NCBI GenBank assembly: GCA_916048095.2
Contig: OU696583.1
Location: 4,019,750-4,083,749 of the forward strand
Direction: 5' to 3'
DNA: 64,000 nucleotides
Source of the DNA: Sacculina carcini
Taxonomy: Eukaryota; Arthropoda; Thecostraca; Sacculinidae
The position numbers were made by a program, and so were the translations under genes. Within the stretch, counting starts at the first letter, position 1. Each line of letters starts with the position of its first letter. This document shows positions 41,642-53,304 of this stretch, one piece after another. Under the pieces are notes generated by a model. It was not told the DNA's origin. It saw only the letters and a program-made list of their open reading frames with translations, and did not search any database.

Positions 41642-42920
41642 TTATTGTGGTTTTGGTTTTTTGTTTGTCCTGGTGCTCATGTGGTTTGTGGGTTTTTGTG
41701 TGTCACAGGTGTAGCTGTGGTCGGCCGTGACGGTTGTACCGTGAGAGGTGTTTGAACTCGGATGTGTTTGATTGATGTTACTCATATTCTTTGGTGGTGC
41801 GGAGGTGCCACTGTCTTGCCAATGGGCGTCAGTGATGAGGGTGACATTTTTGGAGTGGGAGGGAGATTTAGGCATGACATTGTTCGGTGGTTGAGAGTCC
41901 GTGGAGTCAGTAGCGTTGTTGGTGCAAGATTCGGATGTTTCAGTTGTATTGAGGTTTTGTTTGGTCAGATTGGCTATGACGGGGGCCATTGTTTTCACCA
42001 GGTCGGCGGCCAAAGCGGTGAGCTGGGTGACGGCGCCAGACATGGTGTTGAGTTGTACTTGCATTGCTGCTATGACTTCGCTTTCGTGCTGAGATGTTTC
42101 GCATCGAGCAGCGTATGTATTGTTGTCATTTGGTGTATTTGAGTCTTGGCATCTCTTCTTGGCTTCGTTATAGGTGATTTTGTTTCTGTATTTGATTTCA
42201 AGGACTTGTTTTTCAGTCTGAAATGCCGGACATTCCTTGGACATGGGAGAGTGAGTACCATTGCATTTGCTGCAGTGTGGGTGGTTTGAGCATTGTTCCG
42301 AAATATGTGACGTTTCATTGCAGTTTTGGCACACTTTTGAATGTTTGCAGTGTGTGGATGTGTGACCGAGCTCACAGCATTGTGTACAGATCATTGGATT
42401 CGGGTACCATGGTTTGACAGTGTATTTGGTATACGAAAATTTCAGCTCGTTTGGGCAAACCAGTTTGTTGAAAGTCAACTGTAGAATCGGCGATGGGTTG
42501 CCGTCGGTGGGGCTGGGCCGTCTCACGGCTGTCACACCGTGAAGAGCCATCTACTCGGTCAGGTCGTCAACCGTCATCACGCTCAATTCCGGGCGTATAT
42601 GGAGCCCTTACTCTCGTTCAGAGTTTTGTGGAGAGAGAATTTGGATGGAGTGCCACCCAGCTTGGAGGAAGAAAGCAGCATTTCAGTTTGTACCGAATTT
42701 TGAGTCCTTATGAGTATCTGACCACTCCGCAAAATAGACACTTTTTGAGCTTTTTTTCCCCAACGATGTTTTTTAGGCAGGATTCTACCCATGGCCAGCT
42801 ACGACGTTTTGCGATGTCGGGCTCTGAGGGGTCTGCTACGACCAAGCTACCCTCATCGGCCTCTTCGTCGAAGACGTTTGGCAAAACCCGCCACTTCCGG
42901 TGAGTCCGGACCCCGGGCAT
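41642..42920 (-). pseudogene. LINE-C ORF1 with three CCHC knuckles
   Basis: Starts near 42920 (MPGVRTHRKWRVLPN). Frames change near 42715 and 42585; the last stretch before 42550 also has a TGA. The main frame 42550-41642 has YPNPMICTQCCELGHTSTHC, CQNCNETSHISEQC and CSKCNGTHSPMSKEC, three knuckles in the order and spacing of I/Jockey ORF1, then FQTEKQVLEIKYRNKITYNE, a helix (MQVQLNTMSGAVTQLTALAA) and a Ser/Thr/Pro-rich tail. An RNA-binding chaperone in the family. The 5' leader 42921-43091 has A/C-rich low complexity. Confidence 0.85.
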
Positions 42921-43091
42921 GTCTGCTCTTATGCAGACACAATAGAAAAAGGGAAAAACTAATTGAATGAAAAATTGGGAAAAATAAGCAAAAACAACAA
43001 CAACAAGAAAAAACTACAACTCCAGTAATTGAACACAATCGAGAACCACACAAAATCCCTCGCGTGCAGATCGCACACAACAATCGCAGCC

Positions 43092-43157
43092 GCACCAAAC
43101 ACGACCTAACTACCCAATACGCCACGCATGCGCAAATAACGCCACAAAGTCCTTACA
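43092..43157 (-). repeat. outer end of the Gypsy-4 5' LTR
   Basis: Matches the last bases of the 3' LTR (CTAACTACCCAATAC...ATGCGCAAATAACGCCACAA). Includes the right copy of the LINE-C duplication (43092-43101); followed by CCTG. Confidence 0.85.
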
Positions 43158-43809
43158 CCTGTATATTTTATTTCTGCACTGATACAGTTTCAAGAATGTG
43201 GCATGTTTGAACATAGTGGCTGGTGCTTTTTACTCTTTATTTCATTTTCGCTGAAGTTGAATTAGCGCACAAATTATATGCCCATTATTCCCCGAGCATT
43301 TATGTGTATTTCTATACGTGACTGAATTCTAGGTTGACGAGTTGTTAAAGGTGAATCGTGGACAATGTTATGAAAATTTGCAATTGCAAACATTTCCGTT
43401 ACTAAAATTGTTGCAACAACGGCTTCACATTGAGAAGGCACAATCGGCTTCACACACTTCACATCACATGATGATATCTGTGGTATAAGATGAGTTGTAA
43501 GCGTTATGAACTGCACCAGTCTTGCCTTGTTTCCCGTAAGATTAAATAGATCTACTCCTCCCGAGGAGCTCGCAGATCTTCTCATTCAAATAATAGACAC
43601 ATCATTTAACGAAACATAGAAAAAAAATTACCTAACAATAACAGAACTAACATAATTCTAATATCAATACGTAACAATATTATTGTTAATAATTTGAATA
43701 ACGATACGTAATTTGAGTGACAATACGAAACATGCACATACAAACACAACCACACACACACACACATGAACACACACACATAATCTGCACATAAAACGTT
43801 ACACATTTA
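43158..43809. other. unassigned DNA right of Gypsy-4
   Basis: A minus-strand frame of 103 codons (43585-43274) includes a Cys/Val-rich part (CDVKCVKPIVPSQCEAVVAT); I do not recognise it and it may be chance. Near 43555-43580 a short GAGGAG/CTCCTC palindrome lies between two AGATCT sites. A small CA tract lies at 43747-43780. The boundary with LINE-D is at about 43810. Confidence 0.35.
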
Positions 43810-45066
43810 ATAGTGCCAAAATTTTGTAATCTTCATCATTTAATAGTTGAACAATATCTGTAGTCTTGTTAGATACCGACTGAATATTCACCAGTGCGCA
43901 TTTCGTTTTGGAGATATCACTGTCCATAGTCTGTTTTGGATTGCACCTTGTTAATTTCTTGTTGCATCAGTGGACAGCAAGTGTCATTCGAACAGTGATC
44001 GACGTCAGCTTTCTTAAATCGAATACAGTTGATGCACTTTTTGGTTTTTTGAAGTGCAACTTCTTGAGTCGTGTTCACCAGCACATCGGCAACAATATGG
44101 TCTATTACCAGCAGATTTGGCCGTGCAATTTGCAGCAACCGTGTCCAGACCACTGGCAATGGAAAAACGCCAGGGTGTAAAATCTGTCCAATACTCTATA
44201 AATTCCCCACTCCAACCGCAATTTGTCTCCAAATTTTGATATTACTCGTCGAATTTCCGGACTGCACTTGATAGTGTAATGATTTGTGTTTCCTGCAGCC
44301 AGTTTGTTGAACAGGGCATTCATTTTATTTGCGACGCCTTCAATTCCATTCAGTGCATGGTTTTGCTCGATCATGATTTGAATTATTTTGTCACCATCTT
44401 CCTCTGAATTCACATTACACAGCATGATTTTCGGGTCCAGTTTCTTGACGATTTTCGTTGCCACATTTTTCACATTCCGGAGTTTCTCAGCAGCATCATC
44501 ACGTTCGTTTTGGTTTTGGAAATTCAGAATAATATTGCCCTTTCTCGTGAATTTTGAGTTTTTGACTGGAATGTTTTGAATAGCTGATTTAATTAGCGTT
44601 TTGTCTACTGAACCATCATCAACAAGGAGCGATAATCCACTTGGGTTGACTCCTGTTGCAGTCGTTTGGTGATTGAATTAAAATAAAATATATATATAAG
44701 TCATCAACAGACTTCAGAAACAAGAGGTGTTTTCCTTTTTTATCAGCATTCAACCACGGGCTTCCCGTACATTTCTGCGAATCATCATGCTCTGTCACCT
44801 CACCTTTTTGAGCCCTGCAACAAGGCACATCAGCCACATTTTTCACACTGTTCTCGATCTGTTTTTCACTCATAATCTTCTCAAGTTTTTCAACTTTTTT
44901 AAGAACTCCATCAAGCTTCTCCTCCAATTTCTCATCCTTGGACATCCGCTCTATCTATCCTTATTCGACTCTTTCAGTTCCTCCACCATTTTCTTCAGCT
45001 GAATGATTTCTTCATTCTTCTCATTGCTCTCTTTGCAGGCTTTATTTCTGGCAGTAGATTTTGACA
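43810..45066 (-). pseudogene. LINE-D: Jockey/R1-like ORF1 and start of endonuclease, truncated
   Basis: ORF1 starts at the ATG at 45066 (MSKSTARNKACKESNEKN) with a long coiled coil interrupted by a TAG near 44948, then EKLDGVLKKVEKLEKIM. After a gap of frame, 44600-44105 reads SVDKTLIKSAIQNIPVKN and IKCSPEIRRVISKFGDKLRL. Then knuckles: CXWSGH-type, CCRCAGEHDSRSC and CINCIRFKKADVDHCSNDTC. Directly after, at 43917-43810, KTKCALVNIQSVSNKTTDI is the usual first motif of a Jockey-type endonuclease, and the element ends. An RNA-binding ORF1 of the type common in arthropods and other invertebrates. No 3' part remains. Confidence 0.75.
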
Positions 45067-45780
45067 TTGCAAAAAATCATCTTCACCAAATTGGTTTGCC
45101 AAAATCCAATTGCCAGATATTTCCAAAATTAAAAAAAAACTGTAGAAAATGAACTTCTAACAGTTTGGAGTATTGCAATTGGAAACAACTAATATTATTT
45201 CAGGAGCAACAAAAACACGTCCGCACGGTATGAGCGCTAGCGCAAAACTGCTTGACCTGCAAAACTAGTTTGAATAAAATAGTGACCTATTTAATTTAAT
45301 CAAACTCGGAATGTTATAAGAATAATGTTTTGAGTATAAGTCTCATTTATATGTCTTTCTCTCGGAAACGGGCAATGTTTAGAATGATGCTCAAGTGTAA
45401 GAATGTACTGTTTTTTGTCTATGCCACTGCCGAGTGCCAACTATAGTTGCCCGTCTGAAAAACCTAGTTAAAAACTCTTTTTTCTACTTAACTTCGTGAG
45501 CATGCAGAAAGTGCCCCAGAAATCATATTTATTGAAAAAATCGAAAAAATTAACATTTCGAAATTATCGGCATTAATGGGTTAACAACATATATTCACCT
45601 GCTAAATCCATGCATATACCACTAGACACTCTTACGTCGGTGGACAAGCGAATTGCTATGTTACTTCTCAGCTAGAAGTGTGTATTGCAAACGCAAATTA
45701 CTGGTATCACATGAGCCCGCATGTTTACACGACGTTGTTATTGCGTGTGAGAATCGTTCAACAATGGAAGCACATCTGCT
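45067..45780. other. AT-rich unassigned DNA with a palindrome shared with the foldback element
   Basis: No coding signal. At 45428-45465 the sequence CTGCCGAGTGCCAACTATAG continues into TTGCC and a GAAAAAC stretch; it resembles 24371-24410 over about 43 bases. This suggests that the same repeat family lies here as a decayed copy. Confidence 0.4.
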
Positions 45781-45781
45781 C

Positions 45782-46582
45782 TAGCTTGATCTTTGTTCAA
45801 ATTCATATCTGAAAATGAATACAGGGAACAATCTTGTATGTGTGCATGTGTGTGTGTGCATGCGCATGTATGTGTGCGTGTGGAGGATGAGTGCTAGATA
45901 TGACAGCATGTTTAGTGACACGTGCAGTGTTCTGGATCTCACACAAACACACACACACACACGCCAGCGCGCACGCGTCTGTTCACTCATTGTCACTCAG
46001 TGACCCTTCTGCTGTGTCGCAGGTCACCATGTGGCTTGTTTGCCACACACACCAACACACACATACAGACAGACACACACACACATACAGACAGACAGAC
46101 AATCAGTGCAGACGCCACCAGGTCACGTGACCCGCTCATTGTCACACAGAAGAAGACAGCAGCTGTCGCCACGGCCTGCTCGCCGGACCTTCTGTCCATC
46201 AGCTGTTTGTGTGTCCGTGTGTGTGTGTGTGTGAGTGATCAATGTCACGTGATATTTCCATGAAGGCGCGTCGTGCACGTGCACGCGTGTCTGTATGTGT
46301 ATATGTGTTTGTGTGTGTGCGTATGTGTAGGCTGTTGTTGTTATGCTGGCCGTGACCTAGCCAGGTCACACAATAGCCACTCAGTAGTAGTGCACGTGCT
46401 GTCCACACACACACACATACACGCACATGCACACTAACAGAAGCGTACCACCTGCCTCACAATGCCCCTCTCTCTCTCTCTTCCTTCTGCTACCATCTGT
46501 CACGCGCTAACATTGCTCATCTCCGTGTTATTCGCATGTCGGCGGGCAGGCCAGTGTCCAGCCGTGGTCAAGCCTGTATGTA

Positions 46583-46614
<32 letters not shown>

Positions 46615-47030
46615 TGTGTGTGTGTGTGTGTATGACCACTTCTCCCTCACACCTCGTCTCTCATCAACCGTCACACGCGGGCATAAGCACACATGCACAT
46701 GCATTGTGTATTGTTTGAGCACCTGGCCACTGCTTTTGCAAGTATTACTCACACGCATACAGACACATACACACATACACACACAAGCATGATCTGTATG
46801 CACGGACATCTGTGGACAACAGAATTCCAGCCTGGTGTTCTCACGCGCCCAATTTCAACACCCAATTCACGGGCATTTATCATTGGACATGTGGACTGGA
46901 CTACACAAACACACACATACACACTCACACACATACTCCTACACACACACACACACACACCCACTCACACACATACTCCTACACACACAAACACACACTG
47001 ACACACGCACAAGTGTGTATACTATGTTGA
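45782..47030. repeat. cluster of short CA and GT tracts
   Basis: GT-type tracts at about 45838-45884, 46207-46235, 46290-46330 and 46575-46633; CA-type tracts at 45940-45964, 46046-46085, 46404-46430, 46750-46795 and 46905-47010. The phrase CTCACACACATACTCCTACA occurs twice (near 46924 and 46965). No gene seen; long frames here are only His-Thr or Cys-Val repeats. Confidence 0.8.
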
Positions 47031-47394
47031 AAAAATTGTCTGTGCTTGTCATAGTTCCGGTGTGTGAACTGTTTTTTTTGTTGACAGAAAAGCGGTGCTC
47101 ACCATATAATTGACGTGATCTGGTTTCATTGCTACAACTTGTCAGCTAGCGTATTGTTGAACTGTTATTTTGTGAGGTGATTGTGAGACTGTTCTAGCTA
47201 TCAATGTGTCAATGCATACAACGCTTTGCAAGTTAAATCAGCTCAAAATGGGATTATGCCACGTATAATCACTTGACCAATTTCAATACCCTATCCTGTG
47301 TGCTGGTCACGTAAAATCTGCAGAGGGGTGACTTCAAATTTCCAGTCAACATTTCCTATCCCGCCCATGCACAAGACAAGCGAGTTTATGTCTA

Positions 47395-47591
47395 TGCGGT
47401 GCGCCACTTGCAACTGCGCCCCGCACATCTTCGCGGAACCCGCCAGGAGCAGTGTCCTCGAGATTGCATCAACATGTGTGTGAGTCATGCATATCCTGTA
47501 TGTGCAGTCATGTGTATGTCGCAATAAACAGTCCGTCCAGAGAACTCGTCCTGTGTGCTTGCAACGCTCCGTGGCATATACCTTCGCCACA
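47395..47591 (+). repeat. LTR, plus orientation, of the inverted pair
   Basis: Begins TGCGGTGCGCCAC and ends CCTTCGCCACA; AATAAA lies at about 47522. The primer-type site TGGTGCCCCGAGTG is at 47593-47606, one base inside. Confidence 0.75.
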
Positions 47592-47851
47592 TTGGTGCCC
47601 CGAGTGAGGATGGTGTGGTGCTGTGTTAGATCATTGCGGCGCCTAATCTGCGCGCCTCCTACTTGCGCCACTCTGTTTTCAGCCGACTGAACCTCGCCAT
47701 CAAGGGTGACGCACCGCAAGCTCTAGACAAACGTTACCAGCATCACACCATCCAGGACCGACTCCGTCCGGCGCGTACGCAATCGCTCTTCTGATACCGC
47801 TGGACGTGAAACAGGAAACATTCGCCACATTTGTGCCCCGAGTGGGGAACA

Positions 47852-47953
47852 GAATATATATGACTCACACACATGTTGATGCAATCTCGAGGACACTCGA
47901 CCTGGCGGGCTCCGCGACGCGATGCGTGGCGTAGTTGCACATGGCGCACCACA
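47852..47953 (-). repeat. partial LTR copy between the inverted pair
   Basis: Matches the outer half of the LTR (ACATGTTGATGCAATCTCGA, GGCGCACCACA end). Just left of it (47821-47845) is a primer-site-like CGCCACATTTGTGCCCCGAG in plus orientation, so this copy is joined to an inverted leader. Confidence 0.65.
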
Positions 47954-48561
47954 GAGTTCCCCCACCAGAAGCGGAGCGGTATTCATGAAACGGTGAACTT
48001 TCGCTGATGTCGATGAAGGTTTCGCCAGCATGGTATACCGGCGCGCCATACTGCACTGTAACACGAGGCCAAGTGGATTAGACACAATCAAGTCGTCCTC
48101 GTGCTGCGCAGTCCGGTGGCGAAACGAAGAGTGGTAGGTTTTTGCAGAATTCTGTAGATTATTGAACGGTAGAGCTTCGTAGTAGATGTAAGTAGATGTA
48201 AGTGTAAGCGACGTCGGATTATTGTGCAGAAACTGAAGCCGGCAAGGATGCGAGACAATCTTTATTGAGTCGTCTCCTTGTTGCGCAGACGGTTGCCATT
48301 CAGTGGTTTTACGTCTAGCGGTATGAGAAGAGCGAATACGTACGCGCCGGACGGAGTCGGTCCTGGATGGTGTGATGCTGGTTACTGCATGTCATGCTGG
48401 TTATGTCAGCAGCTTATGGTGCGTCGCCCTTAATGGCGAGGCAGAGACGGCTACTGCCACAGAGTGGCGCGGCGCAAGTAGGAGGTGCAAGTAGGAGGCG
48501 CGCAGATTAGGCACCGCAATCATCTAACACAGCATCACACCAACCTCAGTCGGGGCACCAA

Positions 48562-48758
48562 TGTGGCGAAGGTACATGCCACGGAGCGTTGCAAGCACAC
48601 AGGACGAGTTCTCTGGACCGACTGTTTATTGCGACATACACAGGACCGCACATACATAATATTTATGACTCACACACATGTTGATGCAATCTCGAGGACA
48701 CTACTCCTGGCGGGTTCCGCGAAGATGTGCGTGGCGTGGTTGCACGTGGCGCACCACA
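48562..48758 (-). repeat. LTR, minus orientation, of the inverted pair
   Basis: Reverse complement of 47395-47591, same 197-bp length, roughly 93% identical by eye; the primer-type site is at 48547-48560. Confidence 0.75.
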
Positions 48759-48930
48759 TCTATATTGCAAGGCTCGTAAATGATTTTCCATGGATTTTGT
48801 TATCTGAGTCATTAGACACACTGTTATTGGTGAAACTTTCCTGGTAAATAAGCAGCAGACTGCGTGAAAACATCAACAAACAGTTGTTCTTCGATACAAA
48901 TCCAATATCAATGCACAATTATCTTGCACA

Positions 48931-49033
48931 GCGATGGCGGCCGCACGTGCCAGCTGTGTGACGTCATGCATGCTACAGTGTGACGTCACACAGCGAGGCG
49001 GTGCCGCTGTGTTACAGATCGCACGGTGATTGG
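48931..49033. promoter_or_regulatory. promoter-like patch: two CREs, GCGATGGCGG and ATTGG
   Basis: TGACGTCA, the full consensus for CREB/ATF, occurs at 48959-48966 and 48981-48988, 22 bases apart. GCGATGGCGGCCGC (YY1-like) lies at 48931 and an inverted CCAAT box (ATTGG) at 49029-49033. The patch is richer in CG than its surroundings. No gene is recognised on either side, so it may be a host promoter of an unseen exon or a transposon promoter. Confidence 0.45.
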
Positions 49034-49104
49034 ACGGACAGGCGGGCTTTTTAGTCGCTTTTTATCAGCGATGGCTGCGCGTTCCCACGCACCATCACAA
49101 AATG

Positions 49105-49365
49105 GATCAGTACACGCACACACACAGACATGCGCGCGCGCGTACATTCACACGCACACGGACATATAGAAATGCGTGCACGCACACACACATATGCACA
49201 CACTGGCCTTTGCTAACTCACACACAAATACATATATACATTAAAACACACATGTACGATTGCACACACAGTCACACACACACACATGCACACACACACA
49301 CACACACAAGCAGACACACACACACACTCACACACACACACAAACAGGCTCACACACGCGCCATT
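49105..49365. repeat. CA-rich tract
   Basis: Interrupted (CA)n over about 260 bases, with GCGCGCGCG at 49132-49141. Confidence 0.8.
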
Positions 49366-50354
<989 letters not shown>

Positions 50355-50389
50355 CAAATTCCGCGATGTGAAATTGTTCATTGAACAAG

Positions 50390-51187
50390 AGCCAATACGG
50401 ATGACCAGTATTTCTGACTATTTCTCTTTTTCCCTCCCTCTCTCACCCTGCTTCTGTATGTGTGTGTCCATTATGAAGTGGTCAACATAAGCCAGTCTCA
50501 CACATACACACATACATACACACACATACATACACACGTCCCACCTCGGTAGCCCTCTCTAGCCTGTGGCCATCGATCGATAGGGCACCACTCCCCTGTC
50601 TGGTCCACCCTCTGTCCGTCAGGGTATGTGCGCGTGTGTTTCCCCGGGGAACCGACTGGCCCCTGCGTCTGCTTCATTTCTTTTGTGGCAGCGTGGACTG
50701 CCGGTCACTGAATGGTCAACATCTGCCCCCTCTTCTCACACACTCACACACACTACACGCTTCTCCCACACTCGCTAGTTTTATGTTGTTTCTATTCTTC
50801 TCTGGTCGCTTGTTTTTCTGTGACGGTCTGCGGCATAGAAGCGCCCGCCGATGTGTTCATTTGATGCCGTGTGATTTGTGCAAACTTAATATTTTGCATG
50901 ATCTGGAAAAATATTTCCGCTTTGTCGATGAATTGGCCGTATCAGTTTTTATTCCATCTGGAGTTACACTTGCCAGTGAAAACTGTAAAAGTCTGTGGAG
51001 GTCAATGGCGTCATCTCACTGATAACAAAATGTGTTGTTCCTCTTGGTCAAGACAATGTCGAAAGCACGTATTGTTCTGTTATAAAACTTGTCACTGCAT
51101 GTCTGGATCACTGAAATCGCTTGAAACAAGTCATGTTGAAGGCAAGTACATTTAGGGGCGTCGTAGGCACAGGCATCCGTCACAGGC
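50390..51187 (+). other. unclassified region with an unusual Cys/Trp-rich frame
   Basis: Mostly unique DNA. One plus frame (50871-51155) is open for 94 codons and reads with an uneven, protein-like composition in its second half: VCGGQWRHLTDNKMCCSSWS, RQCRKHVLFCYKTCHCMSG. It has no Kozak-like start that I trust and no recognised domain. A zinc-ribbon remnant of a transposase is possible. A second frame (50636-51022) overlaps it. Confidence 0.25.
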
Positions 51188-51385
51188 ATCCGTCATGCAT
51201 CGTTTTCATCAAAGGACTGGCAGACTGTGTGAACATATGTGGGCTGACCCCTCACGATGTCCAAAATATCCACAGTCAAGGAGCTCGGTTGGTGGACGTG
51301 TGGGAGTCGTGATGTGTACAGCGTTTGTGCGGGTCTCTGCGTGATATACAACCACCGACACTCCATCACATTCGTGTACGCGATG

Positions 51386-51387
<2 letters not shown>

Positions 51388-51452
<65 letters not shown>
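51388..51452. repeat. (CA)n microsatellite
   Basis: About 65 bases of near-perfect CA. Confidence 0.95.
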
Positions 51453-51457
<5 letters not shown>

Positions 51458-51768
51458 ATCGTAGAGCACCGCCGGTTATGTTATGGAGACTTGTGTGTCC
51501 GTCCCAAATATTCCACTTCTTTTTCTGCGTGTTCTTTGGCGGTCACCGCGAATACACGACACTTTCTACACCACACCTCTCTACGGCCATCTGCTCAGGC
51601 ACATACACGCACACACACACACACATACACACATACAGGCAGTGAAACTGGACTCTGCCAAGCATCGTATTTCAGTGTTCTTGCCAGCCGGACTGCATGT
51701 TTGGCGTGTGTTTTCATTTCAGAGTCGGTTGAAGTGCGAAAAACAGGAAACACACAGTATCCATTTGA

Positions 51769-51789
51769 GTGTGTGTGTGTGTGTATGTA

Positions 51790-51838
<49 letters not shown>
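51769..51838. repeat. (GT)n microsatellite
   Basis: About 70 bases with GTAT interruptions near 51785-51795. Confidence 0.95.
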
Positions 51839-51841
<3 letters not shown>

Positions 51842-52581
51842 TACATGTGTGTTTCCATATTTGAGTTTGTGTGTTAGAAGTTTAGCTTAGACGTGACATC
51901 ATCTGGAATTCAGACGCTGCGCGTGTGGGAATGTGTGTGCATGTGTGGTGTTTGCGCCCACCTGCGTGTATATACTCGTATGCGTGTGTATGTGTGTATG
52001 TGTGTGTGTGTGTTTTTTGCCGAATACTCTAGTGTATGTACGACCAATGTTATTGCACAGTTCAGTGAAGCTACAAGACACACGCACACGTGTACACACA
52101 CATGCATATACACTCAAGCACAGGAATATCGCAACACATTCAAGCCCCGAGTGATCTATAGGTCTGCTTCGAGACCTTCGAGCAAAATGTGATGTTGGGC
52201 ACAATTTGTTGCGTATATTTGCTATTCGACACCATTTGATAGATAATTGCGCACTGCCAACGTGTAGTCTGCAACATTTCGCACATACAAGTTTCGCCAG
52301 TACAGATGCCAATGAATGAAGGTGCATGTGCTCTATTCTAATTCGCTATCGATCGCGGATTAGGTAGTTTTTAAAGCCACAGGTACAATTATCACTTGAG
52401 AAGTCATCTTAACTGCAAAACTATTCATGAAAAGTAATCCATTTTTAATTTTGTCATCCTAAATCAGCTATTTTATCTTATGCGTTCATCGCCCATTTGC
52501 GCAAATTTTCATCCTGCCTTTTTTAGTTGTTGACTGTCTGCACTACATACCTGTGCTCCTCCAAGCGCCGTACAATGAGTG

Positions 52582-52614
<33 letters not shown>

Positions 52615-53149
52615 CGTGCACGTGTGTGTATGTGTCGTTAGCGCGTGTGGCTGAGATGTGCTGAGGTGGAAACCATAGGCTGACGTTTAATCCGGCCCAA
52701 TGACGATTTAACAGTCTGTGTCTGTATTGAACGTGTGGTTTGTGTGAGTTCTTGAGCGCCAATGTGTTCAATGTGCTCAATGTGTTCTACACAACACAAC
52801 ACAAACACTCACAAACACACACCCACAAACACACACTCACAAACACACACTCACAAACACACACTCGCGCGTGACATCAAAGAACACAACAGCGTGAACA
52901 AGCGGCTTCTCGTACCTGCTTTTACCGGTTGAGCTCGTCATTGAATGAACCAACCGTACACACCCACGCATTAACACCTCCACACACTAACACACACACA
53001 CAGACACAGACACATACACACATACATACAGACTCTATCACATTGCCAGATGTTCTAGATCGTCTTGTCTAATCCTCTCGTGCATCAGTGCAGCGTCAAT
53101 CACACGAACAGAATACCACTAAACAATCGATCCAACGCACACACACACT
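51839..53149. other. no gene recognised; scattered CA/GT tracts
   Basis: Short GT tracts at 51980-52013 and 52591-52613, and CA tracts at 52790-52868 (ACACTCACAA units) and 52980-53030. The AT-rich middle (52330-52560) has no coding signal. Confidence 0.5.
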
Positions 53150-53304
53150 CCCATACACATACACATACACACACACATACACACACACATACACACACAC
53201 ATACACACACACATGGGATGCACAGCGAATGCGTTCTCGCATAATGTATACATGTATAGACAACGTCATGCACGTCGGGACAACAGACAGACAGACAGAC
53301 AGAC
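53150..53304. repeat. 12-bp CA/TA minisatellite and (GACA)n
   Basis: About five tandem units of ACACACACATAC at 53155-53214, then unique DNA and a (GACA)n run at 53284-53304. Confidence 0.85.

Larger units (their letters stand above)
30867..43091 (-). mobile_element. LINE-C, I-like non-LTR retrotransposon, interrupted by BEL
   Basis: The right end (5') is at 43091 and the left end (3') is a poly(A), seen as T-runs at 30869-30885. Flanks GCACCAAGCA (30857-30866) and GCACCAAACA (43092-43101) form a 10-bp target duplication with one mismatch inside the Gypsy-4 LTR. Without the BEL element LINE-C is about 5.4 kb: ORF1 with three CCHC knuckles, then ORF2 with APE endonuclease, RT and RNase H. An RNase H after RT is characteristic of the I superfamily. 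It is near full length but has several frameshifts; the RT palm is intact. Confidence 0.9.
25111..43157 (-). mobile_element. Gypsy-4, Ty3/Gypsy element with insertions in its 5' LTR
   Basis: The 3' LTR (25111-25372, 262 bp) is intact; the 5' LTR starts at 29821 and ends at 43157, because a solo LTR and LINE-C (with a BEL inside) sit in it. Removing the insertions leaves about 248 bp that aligns with the 3' LTR at about 95%. The whole unit is flanked by CCTG on both sides (25107-25110 and 43158-43161). The minus-strand interior (29792-25368) holds gag, protease, RT, RNase H and integrase. No TGG-type primer site is seen. The element is frameshifted and has in-frame stops, but the integrase catalytic triad is intact. 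Confidence 0.9.
47395..48758. mobile_element. inverted pair of LTR-plus-leader fragments
   Basis: Two 197-bp LTRs in opposite orientation (47395-47591 plus, 48562-48758 minus), each followed inward by one base and a TGGTGCCCCGA primer-type site and about 200 bases of shared leader (to about 47805 and down to about 48310). A third, partial LTR (47852-47953, minus) lies between them. Each LTR is TG...CA and has AATAAA (near 47521). No gag or pol was recognised in between. It looks like a palindromic rearrangement of one LTR element. Confidence 0.75.
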
